The notes: a model not told the origin generated them from the sequence alone. Shown: positions 11,601-23,544, counted from the first letter of the stretch. The stretch is 64,000 nucleotides of DNA from Adenophora triphylla var. japonica (GCA_022495995.1 JAFEMH010002507.1:62001-126000), one strand, 5' to 3'. Made by a program: numbers and translations.

Positions 11601-13045
11601 GCAAAACATTTTTCAAAGCAGGAAATCCAGGTACATTTAATATGCCTTTTCCTACTATATTACTCTTGCCACCACCACCATATGTTACACTACCACCTTG
11701 AATAGGTTCATATTCTTTTAAAAACATTTTTGTTCCAGTCATATGACGAGAACAACCACTATCAAAATACCATGAACCTTCAACATTAGTTTTTAAGGCA
11801 GTGCATACAACATCACATATCAAATTAGACTTAGGTTTCCACACTTTTCTACTTTGATAATTTTTCTTCTGACTGACAGTGATATCTGACATGCTAGGTA
11901 GCACTTCAGGTATCACACAGGAACTGGACTGTTTCTTTAAGAGAGTTTTACAATTATTTTTCAAATGTCCAGTAGAGTAACAGTAGTTACATATTTTTAC
12001 CTTGTCAGAAGACTTATCAGAAGATATTGGTTCAACATGATCTCTTTCTTTAACAAAAATTAACTTATCTTCTGTATTAGACAAAGTAGATGTAATAGCA
12101 TTTAAAGACTCTTGAAAACCCATACCTGCCTTGAGTGGTTTGGACAACCCAAGAATTGCATCTAACTTAGTAGAACTCGTGTTGAGTTTCTTGAACGTTG
12201 TCTCGGCAAGAGTAAGTTTGCTCTTGACTTTGTCCAGCTCCACATCCTTCTTTGTGAGTTGAACTTCCAATCTAGTCAAGCCATCAGTCAGGTCTTGAAC
12301 CTCTTTGGACAGAGAGATCACCTTCTTGTTCTCTTTCTTCCATTCATCCATCAATTCTTTGCAAAGGTTCTTAAGACCACAAATGAGTTCATCCTTGCTG
12401 AACTCCTTCTCCTCTTGTGAACTACCTGCATCCATGTTAACAGAACCCACAAAATAAACAGCATTTATCAAATTTAAATATGTATACCTGTTGGATGATA
12501 TCTCAGGTGCTATCCCACTTTGGATATCACCTGGGGTATCACTGACATACTCCGAGTCACAATTTGTGACCATCATTGCTGTTTGATCTGAATCTTCAGA
12601 TTGATTGGTCTCCTCATCCTCATTGTCACTGAGAGAGACCCATAGGTTCTTACCCATCTTCCTTAGGGTGTTAGCACACTCATTTGAGTAATGACCCCAT
12701 CCAGAGCACGCATGACATTGGATAGATTCAAGGTACTTTGGATCAGATCTGGATTGATCTGATGATGCTCTCCTTATGGGACCACTTTTCTGAGTAGATG
12801 GAAATGTCCTCTTGGGCATTGAATTGTACACCTTGGTTTGTTGCTCTTTAGCCTTCACCTGCACATTTTCTTTGTTAAATTTTCTCACCATTGAGTTATA
12901 TTTCCTGGTAAGTAAGGCAACACTGGCATCTTCACCTAATTCCTCAAAAATTTCGTCATCCTCATTAGTTGAACCACTAGAGGATTGAACTTTTAAAGCA
13001 ACACTCTTGCCTTTGAAAGCTTCACTTTGCTCGGCAAGGTTTGAC
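8621..13045 (-). pseudogene. gag-pol polyprotein of SIRE element E (zinc knuckles to RNase H)
   Basis: One open frame runs from about 13045 through ATG 12891 to 8746. Numbering from that ATG: CCHC knuckles at 59-72 (CHACSGWGHYSNEC) and about 301-314 (CNYCYSTGHLKNNC) flank a Lys/Glu-rich coiled-coil-like stretch (160-250). Protease active site FDSGCSRHMTG is at about 376. The pre-integrase finger spans about 499-538 (H-H-C-C). Integrase residues are D569, D632 and E668. RT has QMDVKAAFLNG and YVDD at 1111-1114, and RNase H has YSDSDWAGD. Near 8808 an A-tract one base short shifts the frame. The correct C-terminus (QHSRTKHIDIRHHFLRD ... LGLCNL) continues in the next frame to TGA at 8621-8623. 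A second one-base A-tract change near 13057 separates it from gag. Otherwise well preserved. Confidence 0.93.
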
Positions 13046-13375
13046 TCAAAATTTTTTTAAAATGCTCATTAAGGAATTGATATCCATTGTAGAAAGATTG
13101 TGAGCCTCTTCTATAGATGAAACTTTTATATTAAAACGCTCAGGGAGAGTTCTAATAGCCTTTGAAACCAATTGTTTGTTTGTAAAAGGTTCACCTAAAA
13201 GTTGACACTCATTAGCAATGTCAAACAATTTTTCAAAATAAGAGGAAATGGTATCACTTTCACCCATTCTCAACCTTTCAAATTTGCCAGTAAGACCTCT
13301 AAGTTTGTTTTCACGCACACTAGAATCTCCTTCACAAAACCTTTGTAAAATATCCCAAGCTTCTTGAGCTGTGGA
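13046..13375 (-). pseudogene. gag (C-terminal part) of SIRE element E, cut by element F
   Basis: Contains the retrotransposon-gag (UBN2-type) signature: AQEAWDILQRFCEGDSSVRE, then KFERLRMGESDTISSYFEK, LPERFNIKVSSIEEA and a Met/Ser-rich tail. The first amino acids after the break are the TSD copy of F. It ends at a TGA made by one extra A in an AAAAAAA run at about 13053-13059; the +1 frame leads straight into the knuckle region of pol. The N-terminal half lies at 22224-22526. Confidence 0.9.
13371..13375. repeat. Target site duplication of element F, left copy
   Basis: GTGGA before TGTGAGCACC; repeated at 22219-22223 after the right LTR. Confidence 0.95.
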
Positions 13376-16244
13376 TGTGAGCACCCCAACCCGGGACCTA
13401 AAGCGTATCCCGAGCTTGAGGAGCCCAACTAGGAAATCTCCTCTCTAAATTTTAAAAACTTTTATTTTCCTTTTAAAAGAAAACCCATTTTCAAATACCA
13501 AATTAAACCAACTAATAATATCACCACTCCACAACTTCCATAAACCATGAAATGATTTCTTACATCGAAACTCATACTTAACTTTGTTTTACAAAAGAGT
13601 TTATACACATCTTCTCAAAAGAGTTTTACTAAATAAATACACCCAGACAACCAACTTATACACTTAACCTGACAAGTCCCCAAAAGCAAAAGTCCACAAT
13701 TTAACCCCGGCCTCACTGGTTCCAGTCACCTGCCTCAGCACAATCTAAAACAGTAAAAGGGAAGGGGTGAGAATAAATCTCAATGAGCTATTATGAATGC
13801 AGCAAGATGCCAAACAAGATGCAACACATAGCATGGTAGCACATAACACATTATAAAAGCGGTAAACACCTTACGTTACCTCATTTTACCTTTTCCCGTC
13901 TGAACAATAAGTCGTACAACGTGGGAGTAAAACTCCACTCTTTGGTGAATTGCCTCCAGCACATTCACCTCTTATAGGACTCATACTCCAGAGATCCATA
14001 TAAGAAAAGATACCTATAATAGAGTATCCAACAATAATATCGCTAACTGTAAAGCTTTAGGCTTAATACAGAAGCATTCCCCCCGTACACCAATCGCAAC
14101 AGGTCTGTAAAGGCTTCTTCATGCTCAATACGATCGTTAGCACACCCACTCTGGCCACAGAGGGGACGGTCCCAGGTATGATGAACCTTCAATCACTTAT
14201 AGAACAAATCCATAATTGATTGAATTCCATTATACCCCCGAATATCAACATGTTCAAGCACAATATAGATACTTGAAACATAATCCACAAAAGGGATAAT
14301 CATATAACAACATGGTAATGTATACTCATGAAATCAATACCATAGTGCAACAACCATTTAGTACACTATGCATCATAATATAACAACATGGTAATGTATA
14401 CTCATGCTAATCAATACCATAAATGAATATAAATTCAAGTAAGGTAACCATATAACCAAATAATCCACACTTGGGATGCAATGTAACAACAAGTCAAACA
14501 TTCCACACTTGGGATGCACATAACGATATGTCTAATAGTCCATACTTAGAATCTTATGATAACCATATAATCAATAATTCCACAACTTGGAATAACAATG
14601 CCACAAGGTGATACATACCCATTACTAACTAGCTCAATAATGAACCTATAGCTTCTATACTATTGCAACTACTCACCAAAGATATGGAGTAAGTAAGGCC
14701 ACTAGGTATCATAAACCATTCCTACATTTTCATTATACAACCTCGAATAACCTTAATAAAAGTTCAAGATCTATTTCCCAAGTTGGAACTATTTTGGTGA
14801 AGTACTAATCAAACTTAACAATTGTTTCCCGGACAATGATCCATATTTCAAGGTCCCGATAGAGATTCAAGTTAAATTATTAAGTTGTAGTCACAATGCT
14901 TAAGTAGCCCAAGTTCTACTTTAATCTAAGTTGAGAAGGTTTGATTAATATCCGAAAGTGATTAGGTTCCATTAATTATAGTGGTTAGGATTCTCAAACC
15001 ATCCTACAAGATCATTATACAATAAGACAAGGCCTCTATGAAGGTTCAAGCTCCATTTACTAAGTGGGAGTCACAATCTATAAGGGACCAAACAAGGTTG
15101 CCACACAAATTCTGGTTTAGATTCAAAATTCAGTTTCCTGGGGTCTTGGGCGACCGCCCTTACCACTTGGGCGACCGCCCAAGTGGACTTCAAAGGCAAT
15201 TGTTGTTTCTGTGGCGATGGGCGGCCGCTCAAGCCCCCATGGGCGACCGCCCAAGCCTCCCTCCAGCACAAAACTCAGATTTTTGACCCTTTTATGCCTA
15301 GGTTTCCATTCCTTCTAACCAAGCTTAATTCAAGAACACCAAAAGATACTTTAACCTTACCAAGTCCCATTCCAAACATGTAAACTCAAAACCAAGTAAC
15401 CCTAGATTATTTATCTCTACCCATTTCACCCATTTCATCATCTTATTTCAAGCTAAAAATCTTCTAATCTCATTCACCCATTTCTCTACCACATTCCAAG
15501 TTTGAACTTCTTACTTTAATAAAACCCTTTTTCTTACCCTGTTGACCCACTTTCTTAACCAATAACAACATTCTAATTCATTTACTAAATTTCTCAACTC
15601 CAAGGAGATTTACAAGCATCAACCACTCATTTCAATAATAAGAACAACATTTAATAGTTTATGAACATCACATAGAAGGGAAAGTCATAATAACTCACTT
15701 AGAAATTATGAAGTGGATTAAAGATCTTCTTAGCTTGATGTGTTCCTCTCTTCACCCCGAACACGGAAGTACGATCGGATTGCCAAATGGAGAGGAATTG
15801 ATTGCCCAAGGAACTTGGAAGAAGAAGTTCTTCAAGATGGAGCTTCCATGGAATTTATGGAAGGAAAATGAGGGAGGAGGATGGAATAGAGAAGATGATG
15901 AAAGAGATGGGAGAAGTATGGGGAATAATATGGAGAAAGTATGGGAAAAAGTAAGGTGTCTTGACTAAGTGAAAAGGGAGGTGAGGGATTTAAGGGAGAA
16001 AGGCATGGCCCCTCCCATGCCCATTATTAAAGGCTTTCTCCTACACAAAGTCTAACTACCCATTTTTTATTTATTTTGTCCATTTCTAATATTATATTTC
16101 TCCCAAGAATATTATTTTAATTCCCAATCATTTCATTTTAATATTAAGAAATCAAAGATATAAATTAAACACATAATATTAAAAATAATATTAAAAGCAT
16201 ATTTTATGATACTAAAATAGGTGCCTAGGTTTAGGGTCGTTACA
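13376..16244 (-). repeat. 3' LTR of element F
   Basis: 2869 bp, TGTGAG to TTACA in plus orientation. It nearly equals 19348-22218. Visible differences include CGATCG for CAGTCG near 14131, a missing TG near 14152, GTGCAA for GTCCAA near 14345, and single changes near 14637, 15393, 15615 and 16199. No gene is seen in it; its small ORFs are duplicated in the other LTR. Confidence 0.96.
15145..15254. promoter_or_regulatory. Cluster of four GC-rich palindromes, left LTR of F
   Basis: GGGCGACCGCCC at 15148, 15169 and 15241 and GGGCGGCCGCTC at 15219. The second lies in a 22-bp inverted repeat with 10-bp arms CACTTGGGCG and CGCCCAAGTG around AC. It is sharply GC-rich within an AT-rich LTR. The repeat is visible; a regulatory or RNA-structural role is inferred. 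Confidence 0.6.
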
Positions 16245-16261
16245 TTCACTCCTCCTTAAAG
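16245..16261 (-). other. Polypurine tract of element F
   Basis: CTTTAAGGAGGAGTGAA on the minus strand directly before the 3' LTR. Confidence 0.88.
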
Positions 16262-18033
16262 AAAATTCGTCCCGAATTTTAAACTTGATTACCTTAATGA
16301 TCACTAACAAAGGCTACTTCTCCAAGCATTTCAAATTACAACCTTCAAATATTTTCCTAAATGTCATGATTCTTATATACCTTCTCACAATCCAAACACT
16401 CTAGAATTAAATTCCGGAGTCGAAATTCTAATAACTCTCAACGTTTTTCCTACCTAATTCAAATCTGCCTAAGCATCCTTAATTGAAGAATTCCATACGT
16501 ACGAAGGATCATAAGTAAATTTTCTCATACCAATCTTTAGACAATACCCATTCAATGCTAAACTAAACTGCTATTATACTAAACTCCCTTAAGATTAATA
16601 GAACCTCTCCGGTTGAAAGGAAATTCAACACACAATCTATTCTTCAAAATTCTGGATAATCTCCTCATCTTGTGACTATCCTCTAATCCTATTAAATTCT
16701 GAATCACCGTTGGACTTCCTTTAAAGTCTCCACATTCTATGAGCCTATCCTGACTAATTGCAACAATGCCCCGCCTTAATACTCAAAGGATACGCTTGAC
16801 GACACATAAGCCTTTCGGCAAATCGCATTCGAAATCACAATAACTTTTCCGGATAATATAAAATGACGCGACTAAAATCTTTTAATAGTTCCAACCATCG
16901 CTTAGGCTTGTAGATCTCTCCCCCTCGAATAATTAAATTCTCCAAACTCATAGGGTCGGTCACAAATCCCAAAAAGGAAACTTCAAGAAAATAGGATTCT
17001 TACTTAGATAACGCAACACAATTGTAGTCACTCTTACGTAAGGAATAAGAAAATTTCCGCTCTATCTAAGTTAACTTCCTCAAAGCATACGTTATCACTT
17101 TCACATTTCTCTTAATATCACAATCAAATCTTCCTTTAATACGCACTTATAATTCACAAAATTCTCACATTCATTAGGTAAGGTAAGGATAGGATCTATA
17201 GTTAATTTATTCCCCATTTCTACCAATATAATTCATTCTTATTACATCTTACACCATTGATATCCTTCCGAGTTATCTAAACCAACGATTTTATAATTCT
17301 CGAGAATTCCTTGAAAATTCCTTTAGTAGCACTTGGCCAACCTCAAAGATTACGGACACAATCCTCATAAGATCCATAGTAACTTCCAAGCTTAAACTAT
17401 AGAACCCCAAATTTTGGAAACTTCTCGAGTCAACTCACACTAGCTAAACTTTGCATACAAGGACTTCTCACCAAAGATTATTAACCCTATCCTCCAATGA
17501 CTTTCATGATCCTCTCGGAACTTTAATTAACAAAGAGACCCCCAATTCTAATTACCATAAAGCCATCAAAATAAGGCTTAAAAATTCTGCTTATCATACT
17601 TAGAATCAACACATGCGATACCTTGATGGAAATACAATTACCATCTACTCACAACTAGCACGAAAATTTTCCGGAAAGACTTCTTATGCAAGTCTAACAC
17701 CAATCAAATACCCTTTTCACTTTTTTTAACCAACATTTTTCTGGCTTAAACACATATATAACAAGAATACCATATAAAGGTTTATCTATATCAAATACCA
17801 ATATAATCAAATTGGGTATAGAAAAGAAGACTCATTTCTTATGATAGTCTACCAATGCATAATAACTACTTAACCCTCCAGGTCAAGTATATCTCATTTT
17901 TACAAATTGATAATCATACCAAATCAACTGGCAATACATGCTCAGTCATGACCACATCACTATCGTGGTAAATCAAGGAAGGTTCGAGGTATCCTCTCAT
18001 AAGAGCAGAATCCTCTAACAATAAAACAATATC
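16262..18033. other. Non-coding interior of F where pol would be expected
   Basis: About 1.8 kb, AT-rich, dense in stops in all frames. The cgtcccgaatttt stretch at 16269-16281 corresponds to the usual Tekay 3' end. I see no RT, RNase H, integrase or chromodomain motif, so pol seems to be replaced or lost rather than merely frameshifted. Confidence 0.6.
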
Positions 18034-19264
18034 TCAAACAATGTATGTCACACATAAGCAAAATGTTATGCCAAACATAAATGATATGCAACAGGATCTA
18101 TAAAATATGACCCCTAATTCTGAGACAGGGAATATACCTCTAGTAACCTCTGAGGAAGCTATCTCTCCTAGGTTCGAAACATGTACTCGACCATAGACCT
18201 TCTCTTTCGGTTCTCCTTTGCTATCTCTTTTGGTACCACCTCTTTGACGTCCACCCGGCTGACCGCTGCTTGAAACTCGTCCCTGAAGAAACTTTGGACA
18301 ATTCCTCCTAAAGTGTCCCATTTCTCCACACTTAATACATTTAACTTGCTTACTCCAACAATGATCTTCGGTATGCCCAATCTTCTTGCAAAATTTACAC
18401 TTCATCCCGTACTGTTTGGATTTTGGCCTAGATGAAGAAGCTACAACAAACTCTCCTCTCACACTTCCTGAAGTTAAGGTCCTTGGCTATCCTCTACTGA
18501 TTTTGGATCCTTGTCCTATACACTTTGGCTTGTTCCCAATCTCACTTCCGGATCTTCCACTATTTTCCTCAATGTCCTTCTCGACCTTATATGCCCTATC
18601 TATGGTATCGATAATCAATGAACCTATCAATCCATAATTTCTTCCTAAACTCACTCCTCAAACCTGTTACAAACTTCTGAACCCTTTTCACTTCATGCGA
18701 TACCAAATGAGGGCAACACTTAGCTAATTCCTCAAACCGGACCGAATACTGATTCACCGTCATGTTCCCTTGTTTTAGTCTTAAGAATTCAATCTCCTTC
18801 TTATCCCTTGTAACCATGGAAATGAAATAGTCCTCGAACTGTTGAGTGAAATTATCCCAAGTCTGGGGCGTATGATCCCGCTCCCAACTTCCCTTCACAA
18901 TCTGCCACCACTGATCAGCTGGACCTTCAAGTTTGAAAACGGCATACCTAACTCTCTCTTTGTTGGGACTTCCTATAACCTCGAAAATCCTATTCATTTC
19001 TGCTAACCATTTTTCTGCCTTTAACGGATTCGGATCTCCGTAAAAGCTCGGTGGGTTCATCCTCACAAATCTTTCTAATCCATCACTTTGGTATCCCTCA
19101 GGTTGATTCGGAACCGATCCTCTAGTCTCCATATTATGTACAAACATCCTGAACAATTCCATCATCTCTTCATTCTGATTTCTACCTATACCCATATCTC
19201 CTTCAATTTCTAGAACCTTCCGCTGATCATCCTTGCTTCCGGCCATTAGAACGAACTCCTGCAT
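18034..19264 (-). pseudogene. gag of Tekay/Del-type element F
   Basis: ATG at 19264 (MQEFVLMAGSKDD); the later ATG at about 19245 is an alternative. The capsid domain is clear: RFVRMNPPSFYGDPNP, AEKWLAEMNRIFEVIG, VFKLEGPADQWW, NFTQQFEDYFI and LKQGNMTVNQYSVRFEEL. A frameshift near 18650, after LRSEFRKK, splits it. The downstream frame has RAYKVEKDIEENSG and two CCHC knuckles (CKFCKKIGHTEDHC and CIKCGEMGHFRRNC), then a Gly/Arg/Lys-rich stretch ending at 18034. No protease follows, unlike autonomous Tekay elements where gag and protease-RT are fused. Confidence 0.9.
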
Positions 19265-19333
19265 TAAACACTCGGCGTCAATTTCCACACATTCCCCCTT
19301 AGTTTAGACATCTACCCTTGACCTCTAAACTAA

Positions 19334-19345
19334 GCTCTGATACCA
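19334..19345 (-). other. Primer binding site of element F
   Basis: TGGTATCAGAGC on the minus strand, complementary to the 3' end of plant initiator tRNA-Met, 2 bp inside the 5' LTR (19348). Confidence 0.94.
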
Positions 19346-19347
19346 AC

Positions 19348-22218
19348 TGTGAGCACCCCAACCCGGGACCTAAAGCGTATCCCGAGCTTGAGGAGCCCAA
19401 CTAGGAAATCTCCTCTCTAAATTTTAAAAACTTTTATTTTCCTTTTAAAAGAAAACCCATTTTCAAATACCAAATTAAACCAACTAATAATATCACCACT
19501 CCACAACTTCCATAAACCATGAAATGATTTCTTACATCGAAACTCATACTTAACTTTGTTTTACAAAAGAGTTTATACACATCTTCTCAAAAGAGTTTTA
19601 CTAAATAAATACACCCAGACAACCAACTTATACACTTAACCTGACAAGTCCCCAAAAGCAAAAGTCCACAATTTAACCCCGGCCTCACTGGTTCCAGTCA
19701 CCTGCCTCAGCACAATCTAAAACAGTAAAAGGGAAGGGGTGAGAATAAATCTCAATGAGCTATTATGAATGCAGCAAGATGCCAAACAAGATGCAACACA
19801 TAGCATGGTAGCACATAACACATTATAAAAGCGGTAAACACCTTACGTTACCTCATTTTACCTTTTCCCGTCTGAACAATAAGTCGTACAACGTGGGAGT
19901 AAAACTCCACTCTTTGGTGAATTGCCTCCAGCACATTCACCTCTTATAGGACTCATACTCCAGAGATCCATATAAGAAAAGATACCTATAATAGAGTATC
20001 CAACAATAATATCGCTAACTGTAAAGCTTTAGGCTTAATACAGAAGCATTCCCCCCGTACACCAATCGCAACAGGTCTGTAAAGGCTTCTTCATGCTCAA
20101 TACAGTCGTTAGCACACCCACTCTGTGGCCACAGAGGGGACGGTCCCAGGTATGATGAACCTTCAATCACTTATAGAACAAATCCATAATTGATTGAATT
20201 CCATTATACCCCCGAATATCAACATGTTCAAGCACAATATAGATACTTGAAACATAATCCACAAAAGGGATAATCATATAACAACATGGTAATGTATACT
20301 CATGAAATCAATACCATAGTCCAACAACCATTTAGTACACTATGCATCATAATATAACAACATGGTAATGTATACTCATGCTAATCAATACCATAAATGA
20401 ATATAAATTCAAGTAAGGTAACCATATAACCAAATAATCCACACTTGGGATGCAATGTAACAACAAGTCAAACATTCCACACTTGGGATGCACATAACAG
20501 TATGTCTAATAGTCCATACTTAGAATCTTATGATAACCATATAATCAATAATTCCACAACTTGGAATAACAATGCCACAAGGTGATACATACCCATTACT
20601 AACTAGCTCAATAGTGAACCTATAGCTTCTATACTATTGCAACTACTCACCAAAGATATGGAGTAAGTAAGGCCACTAGGTATCATAAACCATTCCTACA
20701 TTTTCATTATACAACCTCGAATAACCTTAATAAAAGTTCAAGATCTATTTCCCAAGTTGGAACTATTTTGGTGAAGTACTAATCAAACTTAACAATTGTT
20801 TCCCGGACAATGATCCATATTTCAAGGTCCCGATAGAGATTCAAGTTAAATTATTAAGTTGTAGTCACAATGCTTAAGTAGCCCAAGTTCTACTTTAATC
20901 TAAGTTGAGAAGGTTTGATTAATATCCGAAAGTGATTAGGTTCCATTAATTATAGTGGTTAGGATTCTCAAACCATCCTACAAGATCATTATACAATAAG
21001 ACAAGGCCTCTATGAAGGTTCAAGCTCCATTTACTAAGTGGGAGTCACAATCTATAAGGGACCAAACAAGGTTGCCACACAAATTCTGGTTTAGATTCAA
21101 AATTCAGTTTCCTGGGGTCTTGGGCGACCGCCCTTACCACTTGGGCGACCGCCCAAGTGGACTTCAAAGGCAATTGTTGTTTCTGTGGCGATGGGCGGCC
21201 GCTCAAGCCCCCATGGGCGACCGCCCAAGCCTCCCTCCAGCACAAAACTCAGATTTTTGACCCTTTTATGCCTAGGTTTCCATTCCTTCTAACCAAGCTT
21301 AATTCAAGAACACCAAAAGATACTTTAACCTTACCAAGTCCCATTCCAAACATGTAAACTCAAAACCAAGTAGCCCTAGATTATTTATCTCTACCCATTT
21401 CACCCATTTCATCATCTTATTTCAAGCTAAAAATCTTCTAATCTCATTCACCCATTTCTCTACCACATTCCAAGTTTGAACTTCTTACTTTAATAAAACC
21501 CTTTTTCTTACCCTGTTGACCCACTTTCTTAACCAATAACAACATTCTAATTCATTTACTAAATTTCTCAACTCCAAGGAGATTTCCAAGCATCAACCAC
21601 TCATTTCAATAATAAGAACAACATTTAATAGTTTATGAACATCACATAGAAGGGAAAGTCATAATAACTCACTTAGAAATTATGAAGTGGATTAAAGATC
21701 TTCTTAGCTTGATGTGTTCCTCTCTTCACCCCGAACACGGAAGTACGATCGGATTGCCAAATGGAGAGGAATTGATTGCCCAAGGAACTTGGAAGAAGAA
21801 GTTCTTCAAGATGGAGCTTCCATGGAATTTATGGAAGGAAAATGAGGGAGGAGGATGGAATAGAGAAGATGATGAAAGAGATGGGAGAAGTATGGGGAAT
21901 AATATGGAGAAAGTATGGGAAAAAGTAAGGTGTCTTGACTAAGTGAAAAGGGAGGTGAGGGATTTAAGGGAGAAAGGCATGGCCCCTCCCATGCCCATTA
22001 TTAAAGGCTTTCTCCTACACAAAGTCTAACTACCCATTTTTTATTTATTTTGTCCATTTCTAATATTATATTTCTCCCAAGAATATTATTTTAATTCCCA
22101 ATCATTTCATTTTAATATTAAGAAATCAAAGATATAAATTAAACACATAATATTAAAAATAATATTAAAAGCACATTTTATGATACTAAAATAGGTGCCT
22201 AGGTTTAGGGTCGTTACA
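19348..22218 (-). repeat. 5' LTR of element F
   Basis: 2871 bp copy of 13376-16244. It holds the same four palindromes at 21122, 21143, 21193 and 21215. This copy is next to the PBS, so it is the promoter LTR. Confidence 0.96.
21119..21228. promoter_or_regulatory. Cluster of four GC-rich palindromes, right LTR of F
   Basis: Identical to the cluster at 15145-15254, unchanged between the two LTRs. Confidence 0.6.
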
Positions 22219-22223
22219 GTGGA
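22219..22223. repeat. Target site duplication of element F, right copy
   Basis: GTGGA following TCGTTACA; pairs with 13371-13375. Confidence 0.95.
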
Positions 22224-22526
22224 ACTATTTTGAATAAGTTTAAAAATATGCATGTCAACCCACTCAAAGATAGCATTAAGAGCTTTCTCATTATAGTTAG
22301 CTAGAGTGATCTCTTCATTTGTCCACTCACCTTCAGGTTTAACCTGAACATCACCATCCTCATCAGGAGGTAAGAGTGGAAGAGAGTACCCATGAACTAT
22401 AGATCGCCATGCTCGAAGATCAATTGATTTGATATGCGAGCGAAGGCGAATTTTCCAATATGCATAATTCGAACCATCTAAAACAGGAAGACGTTTTTGA
22501 TTTGGATTTGCAGGATCAAAAGCCAT
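22224..22526 (-). pseudogene. gag (N-terminal part) of SIRE element E, cut by element F
   Basis: ATG at 22526 starts MAFDPANPNQKRLPVLDG, followed by YAYWKIRLRSHIKSIDLRAW, EGEWTNEEITLANYNEKALN and FEWVDMHIFKLI, the hallmark N-terminal gag of SIRE/Maximus elements. It breaks at the F insertion and resumes at 13375. Only about 40 bp separate the PBS from this ATG, a short leader. Confidence 0.93.
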
Positions 22527-22565
22527 GACAAAAAGGACCAAACACTTAGTATCGTCAAGTGAGAG

Positions 22566-22577
22566 GCTCTGATACCA
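22566..22577 (-). other. Primer binding site of element E
   Basis: TGGTATCAGAGC on the minus strand, 2 bp inside the 5' LTR; initiator tRNA-Met type. Confidence 0.95.
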
Positions 22578-22579
22578 AT

Positions 22580-23539
22580 TGAAAGTGTCACGGCTTGAAT
22601 CACAAGTGATATCCAAGGTGATAACTGCACCAACGATAGCACTTGGGATGGCACACACACACACACTTCGAAAATAAAACAATTTTGTAAAAGAGTTTGC
22701 AGCGGAATAAAACACCAAAATTGTTTTTCTCAAGTTATATAAATATAACTTGAGAGTGCCTCTTAGGCAAGACTTTATAATCACTATAAATGAATTTACA
22801 AAGCCGAAAGTTCCCTATAGCTATATCTATTTTGAGCTCTATGGAACAAGAGATAAAGAACAGAATCCTATCCTAGCCTTCACACACCTTGATACCAAAG
22901 TAATCAAGTGCGAAATTACAAGGGAGAAAGGATTAAAAAGAACCAAACAAAGAACTCTATCTCTAAGCTTTTCGAAGGTGTGAATGTGATGAAATAATTG
23001 GCATATCTTCAAATAAACCTTCCAAGCTTATTTATAGTCTTCAATTACTTGAAGGCTACTTCAATAACAGCCTTGGGGCTGGTCTTGCACGTGGAGGAAG
23101 TGTAGGGAGAGTGCGTTAATTTGTTTCCACAATTCTAGCTCCCACTTCCTATTTTGTAGCAACCGAGTTGTTGAATCCTCAAGCCATGCTTCCACGCCTT
23201 GTACTCCCTTGCTTTTTCATCCTTGTACCTCTTTTATAATTCAGCAACAACCTTTGACAAAGTCCACATACATGTTGTTGTTGAATGCCAAAATTACGAA
23301 TTAATACATAAAATGTATTAATTCATTTCTTCCAATTTCCACATGTGTCTAGCTCCTTCTTTGATGCTATTGCACCCTGAAATACAACCATAAACCATAG
23401 ACTATACAGACCATATTAGCACGTTAGTCCATTAAATAATAAACAAGAAATATACAACTATATAATTTTCAGTCCAGGATATCATCTGCGATATCACTTG
23501 GGAAATCATCTACGATATCACCTGCAGATTACACTAACA
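22580..23539 (-). repeat. 5' LTR of element E
   Basis: 960 bp, TGAAAG to ACTAACA in plus orientation. Promoter LTR for E. Matches 4079-5036 with four substitutions and 2 bp more in the CA run. Confidence 0.96.
23029..23037 (-). promoter_or_regulatory. TATA box in 5' LTR of E
   Basis: CTATAAATA on the minus strand with a CACGTG G-box core about 50 bp upstream (23088-23093). Likely start of the E transcript about 30 bp downstream. Confidence 0.65.
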
Positions 23540-23544
23540 AATAC
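23540..23544. repeat. Target site duplication of element E, right copy
   Basis: AATAC after the LTR end; pairs with 4074-4078. Confidence 0.95.

Larger units (their letters stand above)
13376..22218 (-). mobile_element. Tekay/Del-type gypsy element F, gag only, no pol
   Basis: 8.84 kb with LTRs of 2869 and 2871 bp, PBS for initiator tRNA-Met at 19334-19345 and a PPT at 16245-16261, so it runs on the minus strand. The LTR ends in TGTAACGACCC on the element strand, preceded by a GGGACGAATTTTC stretch, as is typical for Tekay/Del elements. The 3.1-kb interior encodes only a frameshifted gag with two zinc knuckles; I find no protease, RT or integrase motif. This fits a non-autonomous derivative of the TR-GAG/LARD kind. 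About nine substitutions plus one 2-bp indel separate the LTRs. Confidence 0.92.
4079..23539 (-). mobile_element. Ty1/copia SIRE/Maximus-type element E (contains nested element F)
   Basis: LTRs at 4079-5036 and 22580-23539 begin TG and end CA. A PBS complementary to initiator tRNA-Met lies 2 bp inside the right LTR and a purine tract lies next to the left LTR, so transcription runs on the minus strand. Without F the element is about 10.6 kb. Order is gag, protease, integrase, RT, RNase H, then a separate 617-codon 3' ORF, as in the SIRE lineage. Four substitutions and a 2-bp CA-repeat length change separate the LTRs, so insertion is recent. F splits gag, and A-tract length changes break the frame in two places. 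Confidence 0.93.

Noticed and set aside
15038..15968. Small ORFs in the LTR of F, identical at 21012-21942
   Set aside because: They run opposite to the element or overlap each other, and their identity reflects the young LTR pair, not constraint.
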